Part shown: one piece after another, positions 12,057-22,019 of the stretch | Position numbering within the stretch: position 1 is the first letter of the stretch | Layout of the letters: each line of letters begins with the position of its first letter | Assembly (NCBI RefSeq): GCF_004210375.1 | Contig: NC_134834.1 | Location: forward strand, 137,363,009 to 137,427,008 | Source: Tachypleus tridentatus | Lineage: Eukaryota; Arthropoda; Merostomata; Xiphosura; Limulidae | Length of the DNA stretch: 64,000 bases | Direction of reading: 5' to 3' | Notes under the pieces: model-generated | Databases searched by the model: none | Seen by the model: the letters and a program-made list of their open reading frames with translations, nothing else | What the model was told of the DNA's origin: nothing | Program-made: the position numbers and the translations under genes

Positions 12057-12548
12057 AAATATTACTGGCATAAAGTTGGAAGTTGTTATTTTCATAAATG
12101 TATCTACGGTAAATAATGTTGTGATGCTAAAATGACTTGAAAACATTTGACGGGTACTGTTTGAATTACTGGTCTTCGACAGTCTTTACTAGAGCGACCA
12201 TCAAGATGCACTGAACAATAATATTCACCGTTATCTACGAAAACAACTTTTGTATGAAAATAATACCTTTATTTTTGCCAATCTTATATAGTTTGTTGGT
12301 CTCTAGCTTTTTATTTTTATTATGTATTTTCCGCTCAAACCTTGGATACTTATAAAGCTGTATCTCATTTTCACATAAACAAGAAAGCTTAGCAACTGAT
12401 GAACTATGTGAAAAGAAAGAAAGAAGATATATCTAACCACATCTACATACACATAAAGTCGTGAAATCTGAAGTGTTTTTATAACATATTGCCAACAATC
12501 AGTCCAGTTGACTAAATTGGATTGAAAAAATATTTCGTTTACAAGGAA

Positions 12549-12830
12549 AGTTTGTTTGTTTGTTTGTTGAATTTCACACAAAGATACTCGAGGGTTATCT
12601 GCGCTAGTCGTCCCTAATTTAGCAGCGTAAGACTGGAGGGAAGACAGCTAGTCATCACCACCCACCGCCAACTCTTGGGCTACTCTTTTACCAACGAATA
12701 GTGGGATTGACCGTCATATTATAACGCCTCCATGGCTGAAAGGGCGAGGATGTTTGGCGCGACAGGGATGCGAACCCGCGACCCTCAGATTACGAGTCGC
12801 ACGCCATAACACGCTTGTCCATGCCGGGCC
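12549..12830 (-). mobile_element. SINE family A, minus strand (first of a tandem pair)
   Basis: Full-length copy with (TTTG)n tail at the left and a tRNA-like head at the right. It is flanked on both sides by ACAAGGAAAG, the target-site duplication it shares with the next SINE. Confidence 0.95.
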
Positions 12831-12842
12831 ATTACAAGGAAA

Positions 12843-13114
12843 GTTTGTTTGTTTTGTTTTTGAATTTTGCGTAAAGCTACTCGAGGGCTATCTGCGTTAG
12901 CCATCCATAATTTAACAGTGTAAGGCTAGAGGGAAAGCAGTGGTTATCACCATCCACCGCCAACTCTTGAGCTACTCTTTGACCAACGAATAGACCGCAC
13001 ATTATAACGACTCCACGGCTGAAAGGGCGAGCATGTTTGGTACGACGGGGATTCGAACTCGCGACCCTGGGATTACGAGTCGAACGCCTTTAACCACCTG
13101 GCCATGCCAAGCCC
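12843..13114 (-). mobile_element. SINE family A, minus strand (second of a tandem pair)
   Basis: Second minus-strand copy, somewhat diverged (a 9-bp gap at 'gaatagaccgcac'). ACAAGGAAAG occurs before it (about 12833-12842) and after it (about 13116-13125), the same sequence that precedes the first copy. Confidence 0.95.
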
Positions 13115-13513
13115 TACAAGGAAAGAAATAAGAATATAGATTTTATTACTGATTCATTTTTAAACCGTATTAGAAAGTTATTTAACATAGAGAAAATATA
13201 TATTGATTACAAATCATATCATTTTTATTTTCTGTAATACACAGCTTCCTCTGCGTATTTTATCGTAACATAAAGACCACAAAGTGCACAATCTGTTAAC
13301 GGACTCAGAAGTTTATGTTCAAGTTTATAAAACTTGCATTTATTTCTTTAAAGTTCAATTTAATAAAAATAAATCTTAAACATTTTTAAAACAAAATTTC
13401 AATTAACTTTTAAATAACCAGATTACGCTTTTAAAATTACTATTATTTTTTTCTTTCGGTCTCTTATAGAAGTTAGCTTTCCGCCATCTGTTCTATGATC
13501 AAGTAATGATGTA

Positions 13514-13628
13514 TGTGTTTCCTGTAGCAAAGTCACATCGGACTATCTGCTGTGTCTACCGAGTGAATCTAACCGCTGATTTTAACATTGTAAATCCAAA
13601 GACTTATCACTGTCCCACCGTAGGACAA
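13514..13628 (-). mobile_element. SINE family B-like, minus strand, degenerate
   Basis: CTGTAGCAAAGTCACATCGG, GACTATCTGCTGTGTCTACC and GTGAATCTAACC..., read in reverse, resemble a tRNA-derived head with the short tail of family B. Strongly diverged. Confidence 0.5.
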
Positions 13629-13779
13629 GGTAATAGTATATTTTTGTTTGGATATGAAAAATAACTCGAAGTGTGTTTTACTGTATGATAGAAGTGAACT
13701 TAATTTTGAATAATATTTAAAAATGACTTATTATCAATTCACAGTTATAATTCACTACTACTACAACACCTTCAGACAT

Positions 13780-16700
13780 AATCAACAACCTAGCACAATG
13801 GCTTCAGATCCAACGTTATCATCTGAGGATATTTCTACCCTTGTGTGATGTGAAATGCCTTTCTTCATGCAGGCTGAGAAGTATCTTGACCATCAACTAC
13901 CTCTCTCCTTTTTAGAGGAGCTGGTTCAGGAGGGAGAGGATTTTTACTCCCTTTCTTTTGCCATGTAGCTTCATTTTCAGACCAATGACATGTTATGACT
14001 GCCTCCTCCATTTTTGGAGTTAGTTTCACAGGCATGTTTTTCTTTTGTCTTTGTTTCCCATGTCTTACTACTCTTTTCTTTTGACACAAACACTTACTGC
14101 CATATATTTTATCTTTCATGTGCCATGGTCACTTCTTTCATCTCCATTACCTCATCCTTCCTCATAGAGTACACCTTTATTTTGTACTGTTTCTTCACTA
14201 TCAATCCACATGCTGCCAATACTGGATTGCTGCATTTTGGCCCTTGGGCTCTTCAGGTCTTATCACACTGATTCTCACTTTATATCCTTTCATCACCTCC
14301 CCTATCCTCTTTTCATGTTCCTTTCCCCCTTCTCAAGATCCTCCATCCAACCAGCATCTTTCTGAGGCAGTTCAGGATTTTCTATAAAAGGGCACTATAG
14401 AAATGGTAGTTTGCACTTTCCCTTTTTTCTATTCCATCTTTTTGTAGTCCTGAAGAAGACTTGGAATTGGCGTCGTATTATTAATCTCACACATATGAAC
14501 AACTACTTGAAAGCTCCTTGGTTTACCATCGAGTTTTTCCTGTTTGTTTGTGTTTTATAGTCTCTTACGCTGTATCTTTGGGTGACGAATATCAATGTGT
14601 CAGACGTTTACCTCCATATTTCCATTTTCCCAGCACCCTCTCATTATCTTTGCTTTTTTCACAGGACTGTACATATAATTTTAAATTTTGGCTCTCATTT
14701 TAAGGCTGGCATTTACATGACTAACTACTTCTGGCTATTTCATTTTTGGCATCTTCCATTGACAATCAGTTTCTTCTCAAGAAAGCTGGGTGAATAGATT
14801 GACTGGTCAGGATAGAAAAAAACCCATTCTCACACCAACTTCTGTTTCAGTTGGGCTCAGCTTTCTTTTCTTCGACAGGATCCCATGGAGCTTATAATTC
14901 AGGTGGTGTAATTCTAATCTTTTCTTTCTGTTTCTGATAATTAGGCTTCCAAGGAGACCATTATTCTCCTTAGTCATTCCCATATGCGATCTCTTCAATG
15001 GGTTCTTCAGGATCAATGGTACCTCCTCAGAGATCCCCTAGATTACCCAATATCCATTCCTCCTTTCCTCCAGCCTAATTTTGCCTCGTAACTGGACAGG
15101 GGCAATATAACTGCTGGTGCCCCTCTTCCTTCTCCATAAGCAGAGGTACATACTGGCAGCACCCAGTACCTCTTGGTTGTTGGTCTTCAGTCGAGTTGAG
15201 TTTCACATTAATATTTTGTAACACCTTTTTGTTTGGACAATGGTTCATTTCTTACCAATTTTGAGAGGAAAAACAGTGGTTATCCTCTCCAACAACTTAA
15301 ATGTTGTATCTTACATCCCACAGCAAGAACGTACCCGATTGCAGTCACTGGACACATTGGACAAACTGGTTTTGGCCCGCAGCCATCGAATTCATTTGCT
15401 GGCTTGTCATATCCTGGATGTTCTTAATCTTTTTGTATGCAAACTGTCTCATTCAAAGAGGGTTCTCCTCATAGAGTGGTTCATTAACCCTCAGGTTTTC
15501 AGGTGGCTATGCGTTTGGTTAAGAATTCCATGGTGACATATATCTGTCATCCATGTGGATACCGAACTCCCTCTGTTTTGATCAACGATTCCTCATTCTT
15601 TGAATTTGGCAATAGATGCTCTCAGTCAAGATTGAACCTACCTATTCCTAACTCTCCAGTATTTTTTCCAACAGCCTTTCCATTAATTAAACCACTCCAT
15701 GTCAAGTAATTTTAGTGGCTCTGTTCTGGCCAGCTGAACCTTGATTCCCTCTATTTCTCCCTCTTCAGTTGTCATCACTGTTATCTCTTCATTTCTCCCC
15801 ATACCTTCTCCATCAATCTCATTTGAGTTCGCATGTGATTTTTGTCTGGTTCCTTGTGTGATATTCAGGACTTTTCATCCAGGTATCAATTCTTCCCCAC
15901 TTCTTTCTCTTGTCCTTGTACCAACATAAGTAGTGTGTATTTTGCTGTTGGTATGTGCATTGGAGATTTCTTCTAATATCTTTTCTGTCCCCCATATACC
16001 TGAATTTTTACCTCGTTTTGGATAATTGTCTTTCTTTTTACCATTATCAGTTATAGATCCATGTTATCGTGTACCTTTCGTTTTCTCTAATTCCACCTTG
16101 TTTTCCCTCTCCTGCTATTTTCCTGTTGTTTTGTTCTTTCCATCTCCATCATTCTTCTTGACCTACTTCCTAGCCGCTTTGAGACCTTAATATTATTATC
16201 CATGCCCTTTCTCTAGCTCTGTTCGGTCCTTTGACTTACTATTTCTATTTCTGTGGCCCGGCATGGCAAAGCGTGTTAAGGCGTGCGACTCGTAATCTGA
16301 GGGTCGCGGGTTTGCATCCCCGTCGCGCCAAAAATGCTCGCCCTCCCAGCCGTGGGGGCATTATAATGTGACGGTCAATCCCACTATTCGTTGGTAAAAG
16401 AGTAGCCCAAGAGTTGGCGGTGGGTGGTGATGACTAGCTGCCTTCCCTCTAGTCTTACACTGTTAAATTTGGGACGGCTAGCACAGATAGGCCTCGAGTA
16501 GCTTTGTGCAAAATTCATAAAACAAATAAACAAACTTTTTCTGTGACCTTTCACCTATCATCCTGTTTGTTTTGGTTCAGCAGCTTCTTTATATAACCTA
16601 TTCCTCCTTGCCTTTTGATTTTCATCACTTCTTGAGTGTCTCCTCTGATCAACTTCGTCACATGAAAATATGTTTGGCTGCTCGTCTTCGTCATCCTTTG

Positions 16701-16860
16701 TAGGAGATTGCCTAGGCTGGTATGTGGACCACACTTTATACTTTTATGTCACATTATCTGCATTGTTTGACAGTTTCCTTCTTAGCCAGATAATATCTAC
16801 CTCGTGTTGCTATATTTCAGTCATGGTTTCATCTTGAAGTAGGTAAATGTCATTTTTATT
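13780..16860 (+). mobile_element. Degenerate DIRS-like tyrosine-recombinase retrotransposon
   Basis: Fragments in shifting frames follow DIRS order. Reverse transcriptase: KGTIEMVV (about 14390), a NINVSDVYLHISIFP box (about 14585), and a decayed region up to about 15050 with HMRSLQWVLQDQW. RNase H-like domain: LRGKTVVILSNN (15255) through LLACHILDVLNL and LIEWFINPQVFR (about 15500). Then an LVAPxWPAEPW-like segment near 15720. Tyrosine recombinase: TIKGYRSM-like text near 16055 and AGMWTTLYTFMSHYL (about 16715). A family A SINE splits the recombinase. Many stops and frameshifts make it inactive. No split direct or inverted terminal repeats were found by eye, so the ends are approximate. A Gypsy origin is unlikely because of the recombinase-like end and the RNase H wording. 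Confidence 0.8.
16256..16536 (+). mobile_element. SINE family A inside the DIRS-like element
   Basis: A near-complete copy with GGCATGGCAAAGCG at the head, GGGTTTGCATCCCCGTCG as a mutated B-box, and TAGCTTTGTGCAAAATTC at the tail. TTTCTGTG lies immediately before (16248-16255) and after (about 16538-16545), a target-site duplication showing that it inserted into the older retroelement. Confidence 0.95.
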
Positions 16861-17028
16861 GCTTAATGAGAGGGGCATCCTTGCATTTCTTTTTCAGATC
16901 TCATTCTGTGGCGAGTAGTGACTGTTTAGCTTTACTAATTTTTAAGTCCTCATCATCTGTGCGATCTTTTTCTTCAGAATTTTCCTTTAAATGTCCGACA
17001 TTTCATATGCAGCAGCCTAACAGCTTTT

Positions 17029-17283
17029 GGCCTGGCATGACCAGGTGGTTAAGGCACTCGACTCGTAATCTGAGGGTCGCAGGTTCGAATCCCCGTCACA
17101 CCAATCACGCCCGCTCTTTTAGCCGTGGTGGCGTTATAACGTGACAATCAATCTCCGTATTCTTTGGTAAAAGAGTAGCCCAAGAGTTGGCAGTAGATAG
17201 TGAATACTAGCTGCCTTCCTTCTTGTATTACACTGCAAAATTAGCTCTCGTGTAGCTTTGCTCGAAAGTCAAAACAAACAAAC
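17029..17283 (+). mobile_element. SINE family A
   Basis: GGCCTGGCATGACCAGGTGG head, GGTTCGAATCCCCGTCAC B-box, body with TAGTGAATACTAGCTGCC and the tail TAGCTTTGCTCGAAAGTC plus AAAC repeats. The last third is shortened. Confidence 0.92.
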
Positions 17284-18144
17284 CTGACAGTTTCTAAATA
17301 CAAATTAAAATAACAATTTTTGTGTGCGGTAATATATATATAATAGCCAAATGACTGTCCGTCTATCATGCTCTGATTTTCTGAATGGTTAATTCTAGAA
17401 AACAAACTTTGTATATTAAAATGTTTCTTTCCAAGGAGACATTACAGGAAATATAATTTAATTCTTGTAATTCCTAAGATTTCACTCTCATATCAACGTT
17501 GATCCATCAGTCTTCATTATGTTGAAAGGTCAACCTGAGGAAAAAACTTAAGAACAAAAACGTTTCTTTTATCAGAAAATTTCGGAAAAGAAAAACAGGA
17601 TTTCTTTCTTCAAACCAATGAAAAAACATTTTGAAAATAAAAGCAGAAATATAAAAAAATGTATAAAGTGAAGAATGTGCTTAAATAAGTATTTGTTGAT
17701 GTTCGTTTTTTGTTGTTTTTTCCGATGTCTGTATTAGATACACACATACATATACTATATGCATGATTTTATTTTGCCACGCCAAATAATTTTGAATATC
17801 CTTCCTTCGAAACTTCATAGAAAAATAACAACTATCAAAAACATTCACTTTGGTAGCTTTCTTTTTCTTTCATTCAGTAAAATTTCAAGAAGTGATGGTC
17901 TCCAGTGGAAAAATTCCCTGCAGCTATTTGGCAAACCTAAATGCTCTATTGTGCCGAATGCATTCATTACATCGAAAACGAAACATTTTTGCCAACAGTG
18001 CATTGCAGTCACTCACCCTTCTTTGTCTAAAACCAAACACAATGCACTTTTCCTTATTGAAATAATACATGGAATAAGAATATAAGATTGTAAATGCCTC
18101 GCTAGACCATCATATCGCATATACACTCTGATTCAAAGGATATG
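17284..18144. other. No gene recognised
   Basis: Includes an open frame of about 108 codons near 17759-18085 in AT-rich sequence. It has no recognisable domain, and an overlapping frame is also open, so I do not call a gene. Confidence 0.4.
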
Positions 18145-18405
18145 GGCCCGGCATGGCCAGGTTGGTTAACGCGTGCGACTCGTAACCCGTCCCACCAAAC
18201 ACGCTCGCCTTTTCAGCCGTGGGGGCGTTATAATGTATGGTCAATCCCACTATTCATTGGTAAGAAGAGCAGCCCAAAAGTTGGCGGTGGGTGGTGATGA
18301 CTAGCTGCCTTCCCTCTAGTCTTACACCGCAAAATTAGGGACGGCTAGCGCAGATAGCCCTCGAGTAGCTTTGCACGAAATTCAAAAACAAACAAACAAA
18401 CAAAC
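18145..18405 (+). mobile_element. SINE family A
   Basis: Head GGCCCGGCATGGCCAGG, but the segment containing the B-box has been deleted (18186-18190). The body and an (AAAC)n tail are intact. AAGGATATGG before and AAGGGATATGG after look like a slightly diverged target-site duplication. Confidence 0.93.
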
Positions 18406-18681
18406 CAAGGGATATGGATTGACTATACATTTTATATTTATTTATCACTGTTTTTACGAAATTTACCATTGAATTATTTTCTATGGGCATTGCTAGTGTG
18501 ATATAAGTGATAGAAAACTAATGGAAATTATATATTTAGTAATTACAAAAGATTTTGGATTTATATCTTCTATATTTTAAAACAGTGTTGTACAATAAAA
18601 AGTGTAGGAATTACAGTTATTGGATATTTTAATAGTGAATATTTTCGTTTCTAATTTATATATTTTCAGTTCAGAATAATG

Positions 18682-18967
18682 TTGTTGTTTGTTTGTTGTT
18701 TTTGGAATTTCGCACAAAGCTACTCGAGGGCTATCTGTGGTAGCCGTCCCTAATTTTGCAGTGTAAGACTAGAGGGAAGGCAGCTAGTCATCACCACCCA
18801 CCGCCACCTCTTGGGCTACTCTTTTACCAACGAATAGTGGGATTTACCGTCACATTATAACGCCCCCACGGCTGGGAGGGCGAGCATGTTTGGCACGACT
18901 CGGGCGCGAACCCGCGACTCTCAGATTACGAAGCGCACGCCTTAACGCGCTAGGCCATGCCAGGCCC
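18682..18967 (-). mobile_element. SINE family A, minus strand
   Basis: Full-length minus-strand copy between perfect 11-bp direct repeats TCAGAATAATG at 18671-18681 and 18968-18978, a clear target-site duplication that fixes both ends. Confidence 0.96.
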
Positions 18968-19299
18968 TCAGAATAATGTAGTATTGTGGTTTGGTTAAGA
19001 ATTAATTGTATGTACTAATTATATTTATATTATTATAAATATTGCACAGTTATACAAATTAGATATAATTATCTCTTTTTATAAACAAACATTTTCTAAG
19101 TATGTGCTAAGAAGAAGAATATTATTTATTGAAATAGTTCTGTTTTCATTTGTTTCTTAATTATGAATCATTTGGAAATTAATAAACAGTTACTTTTTGT
19201 TGAAATGGTGTGTTTTATTTGATTTACATCGGACGGTTGTGAATTTTGTAGAAAGTATGTGGGGAATTCGAATTAAGTTATTTTAGAACTTTCAGTTAA

Positions 19300-21544
19300 T
19301 TCATTTTATTCATCATTGCAATTAATTGCCAAATGGTTCCTGAACGAGTGGACTAAAGTAGTTAAACATAAACCATTGTATCTTGTTGAGCTTGGGCCTG
19401 AAAAAGAAACTGATGATATGTTTAAGGTAAGAATATCAATTTTGTATTATTTCGATAAAAGTGTTTATATTTTCATCTATCCTTGTAAAATAGTTTATGT
19501 GTGTACATGATTCTTTCTGTCTGACACTGGGTGTAATAAAAACAATAGATTCGCAGTCACTGAGAACTATATACATCCAAACCTATAGTACCAGTAGTTT
19601 CTAAAGTTTTATAATAAATGTATAAACATATATTAGGGTAATTTTGCTTTACAAAAATCATGTATAATTTTTGGCCTATTGGATATTGTTTTAGTTAACA
19701 CAGCTGTTTTGCTTATGTAGGGCTGAACAGTGGTTCATGCACACTTTTAATTTACCTCCTCTACATCTGCACATGAAACCTTTCAAACCACAAGTATTAT
19801 GCGAAGAACTGATAAAGACTAAAGTATTCCATTTGCAGATATTTTTTTAAAATTAAAATATAGTTTATTAGATGGGGTGAAAACATGTAAAGTGGAGGTA
19901 CACACTGAACTAATATTTCACACATAAATAGTTGCTATTTTCAGATTTCTGTTATTGTGAAGTAAGAGAACATGATAATATTTTTTGTAAGTTATGTGAT
20001 CCATTCATGTTTGTAAATTACCATAAACATTTATATCTTTACCTGATAATAAGCTATTTGTATATCTCATCCTCACTGTTTCTAAACTGTCTGAGACAGA
20101 TAACTAATTTAAAAAAAAGACAAAAGTTTTGGCATTTACCAGTACTGAAATGTCTTAACTACTAAACTTTCTGTTGATCAGTAAACTTAAAATGTTTTGA
20201 AAATTAAGAACAATGGTGAATAGAGCAAAAGGCAGGATCAGTATATAATGCCATGCCCCCAACAAAAATGCTAAGGTTTTTCTTTGGATTTGAAAAAAGT
20301 TGTTACTTAAAGCAGTTCAATTTATCTCTGACTGCATTTGGTTACTCATTTAACTTTAACAGACTGCAACTGTTTGTTGAAATAAAAAGGACATAATTTA
20401 TTGGTCTATATACTAAGACATTGTTCTGAATATGACCCCAGTATAGAAGCCAAAAACATTATTTACTTTTCTCTCAACAAGTTGTTGCAGTCCATCACAG
20501 TTTTCAAACCTTCTTTATCTAAGGTATATTTTTTACATTTTCATCTTGTTGTATTTGAGTTAAATAGGTTTTAGTTTGATTTTATGTAGATTTGTTGTTA
20601 TTTTGATCTAGTTGTGCAAAACTAATTGATTAATTGCAGTTCTGTTTCAAAGCCTCTGTATTAAAGTTGGAAAATACTTCATTTTAAATTTAACTTCTGT
20701 GTGATGCTGTGTTATCAGTCAGTGTTCACTTACTTTACTTGTACTGAATAAATACTTGAATTTGATGATGTTTTTTGTTTGGGTTTTTTCAGAATTTAGT
20801 GATTCATAAAAAGGGGAGTCATTTTATTTGGTGGAGTTAAGTTCCAATTTAAGTCAGTTTGAAGAGTCAAAACAATATGGCACATTCAGTGTTGTCAAAG
20901 ATGTTCTAGAAGCTGAAGATAGGCATTGCCATCTCAATCCATACACTAGTCTAGAAAGTGAAGAAAATTTCTATAAGCACAACATTACAAAACATGATCA
21001 GTGATAATGAGAAATCCCACTTGTAGAGAAATATATGTATGTAAAAACGGGTGTTTTGGGTTGAGAAAATTTTTATGTAGAAGAGAGAACAATGTTTCAA
21101 TCTTCTAAAGTCATCGTCACGTTCACAAAGAAAGAAAGAGGTAACTGATTGATAGCTGACCACATGTTGGAAAGGGGTCGAGTAACTGAGTGTAGGAACA
21201 TAGAGGGTGTGCTTAGATATTTGATTATATTTATTAATAAAGGTGTTCCTTTGTATTGGTTTATTTTGAGCTTTAGTTGTATAAGTAAGGCTTCTTTAAT
21301 TTTGCATTTGTTTATCGTTCAGTTACCTTATTCTTTCTTTTTGAACCTGATGATGACCGAAGAAGGTAGAAACGTTGTTCACTCCTCTACATAAAAATTT
21401 TCTCAACCCAAACCAGTCGTTTTTACATATATTACAAAAGATGGTATCCCTGTCTCTTGGTATTGCCATCTTGAGGATCCTCACAAATTCTCATGCATCA
21501 TTGCCTATGAATTCTTTGATGCCATTCTAGTTCATAAATTTCAG
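19300..21544 (+). pseudogene. NDUFAF7: NDUFAF7-like (MidA-type) gene remnant, three exons
   Basis: NDUFAF7 is a mitochondrial SAM-dependent arginine methyltransferase needed for complex I assembly. Three exon remnants lie in the right order. Exon 1 (to 19426, donor GTAAGA) reads KWFLNEW...LYLVELGPEKET; the family has LVELGPGRGT, so the glycine-rich SAM-binding motif is lost. Exon 2 (from 20793 after TTTTTTCAG) reads YLVELSSNLSQFEE like family HLVEVSQKLSE, but that frame is shifted relative to the exon start. Its 3' part (to about 20996) and the segment 21431-21544 form one ancestral exon, split by a 434-bp insertion. The right piece reads TKDGIPVSWYCHLED and AYEFFDAILVHKFQ, very close to the family. 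The donor expected at 21545 is GCTAGT instead of a GT. Later exons were not found. Retained introns exclude a processed copy. A conserved living gene is unlikely with this damage. Confidence 0.78.
20997..21430. mobile_element. 434-bp foldback element with hammerhead-like motifs at both ends
   Basis: Arms of about 120 bp are inverted: the left arm runs from about 21027 (TATATGTATGTAAAAACG, GGGTTGAGAAAATTTTTATG, then AATGTTTCAATC) and the right arm ends in the complements near 21430. The insert is bracketed by ATTACAAAACATG (20984-20996) and ATTACAAAAGATG (21431-21443), a 13-bp target-site duplication with one mismatch. Each arm holds CTGAYGA...GAAAC (right arm 21347-21373; left arm in complement). 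No protein is encoded. It may be a non-autonomous derivative of a Penelope-like element. Confidence 0.85.
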
Positions 21545-22019
21545 GCTAGTTTTAAGTTACCAGTATAGCAGAGATGCAAGTTGTTGTGATTTTGGCACAG
21601 TAATTCTAATGTTCAACTCCAGATTATACCATTAGGATTATAGCATACAAGTTTCTCCCCTTCCCCTATGTTTTTTTAATTTGTTGTTACAGATTGAGCA
21701 TTTGGAGTTATGGAGTGATTGAAATGAAACAATAACACCACCATTGTTTGTAATCACTTAAAAGTTGTATTTTTCTGCCTGTTTTTCATTTATGTGAGGT
21801 AAGTGCTGGCTTGTTTGAAAGGGCTAACAATTCCAAATGTAAGGACAATTTTAAATCAGGACTTGACAGCAATTAAGGCCATGATCTATTAAGTGCAGAA
21901 AAATAAAAAGTAGAGAAAAGTGTAACATAGGAACAAAGTATAGAAGTGGTTTTAAGGACAGGCTAGGTAATTACTACTGTAACACTAAAAGCATCAAAAA
22001 TAATTACTTTAGAGCACTA

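Noticed and set aside
16990-17144. Open frame crossing 16866-17144 as a gene
   Set aside because: Its second half is the head of a SINE and its first half is in the decayed DIRS region.
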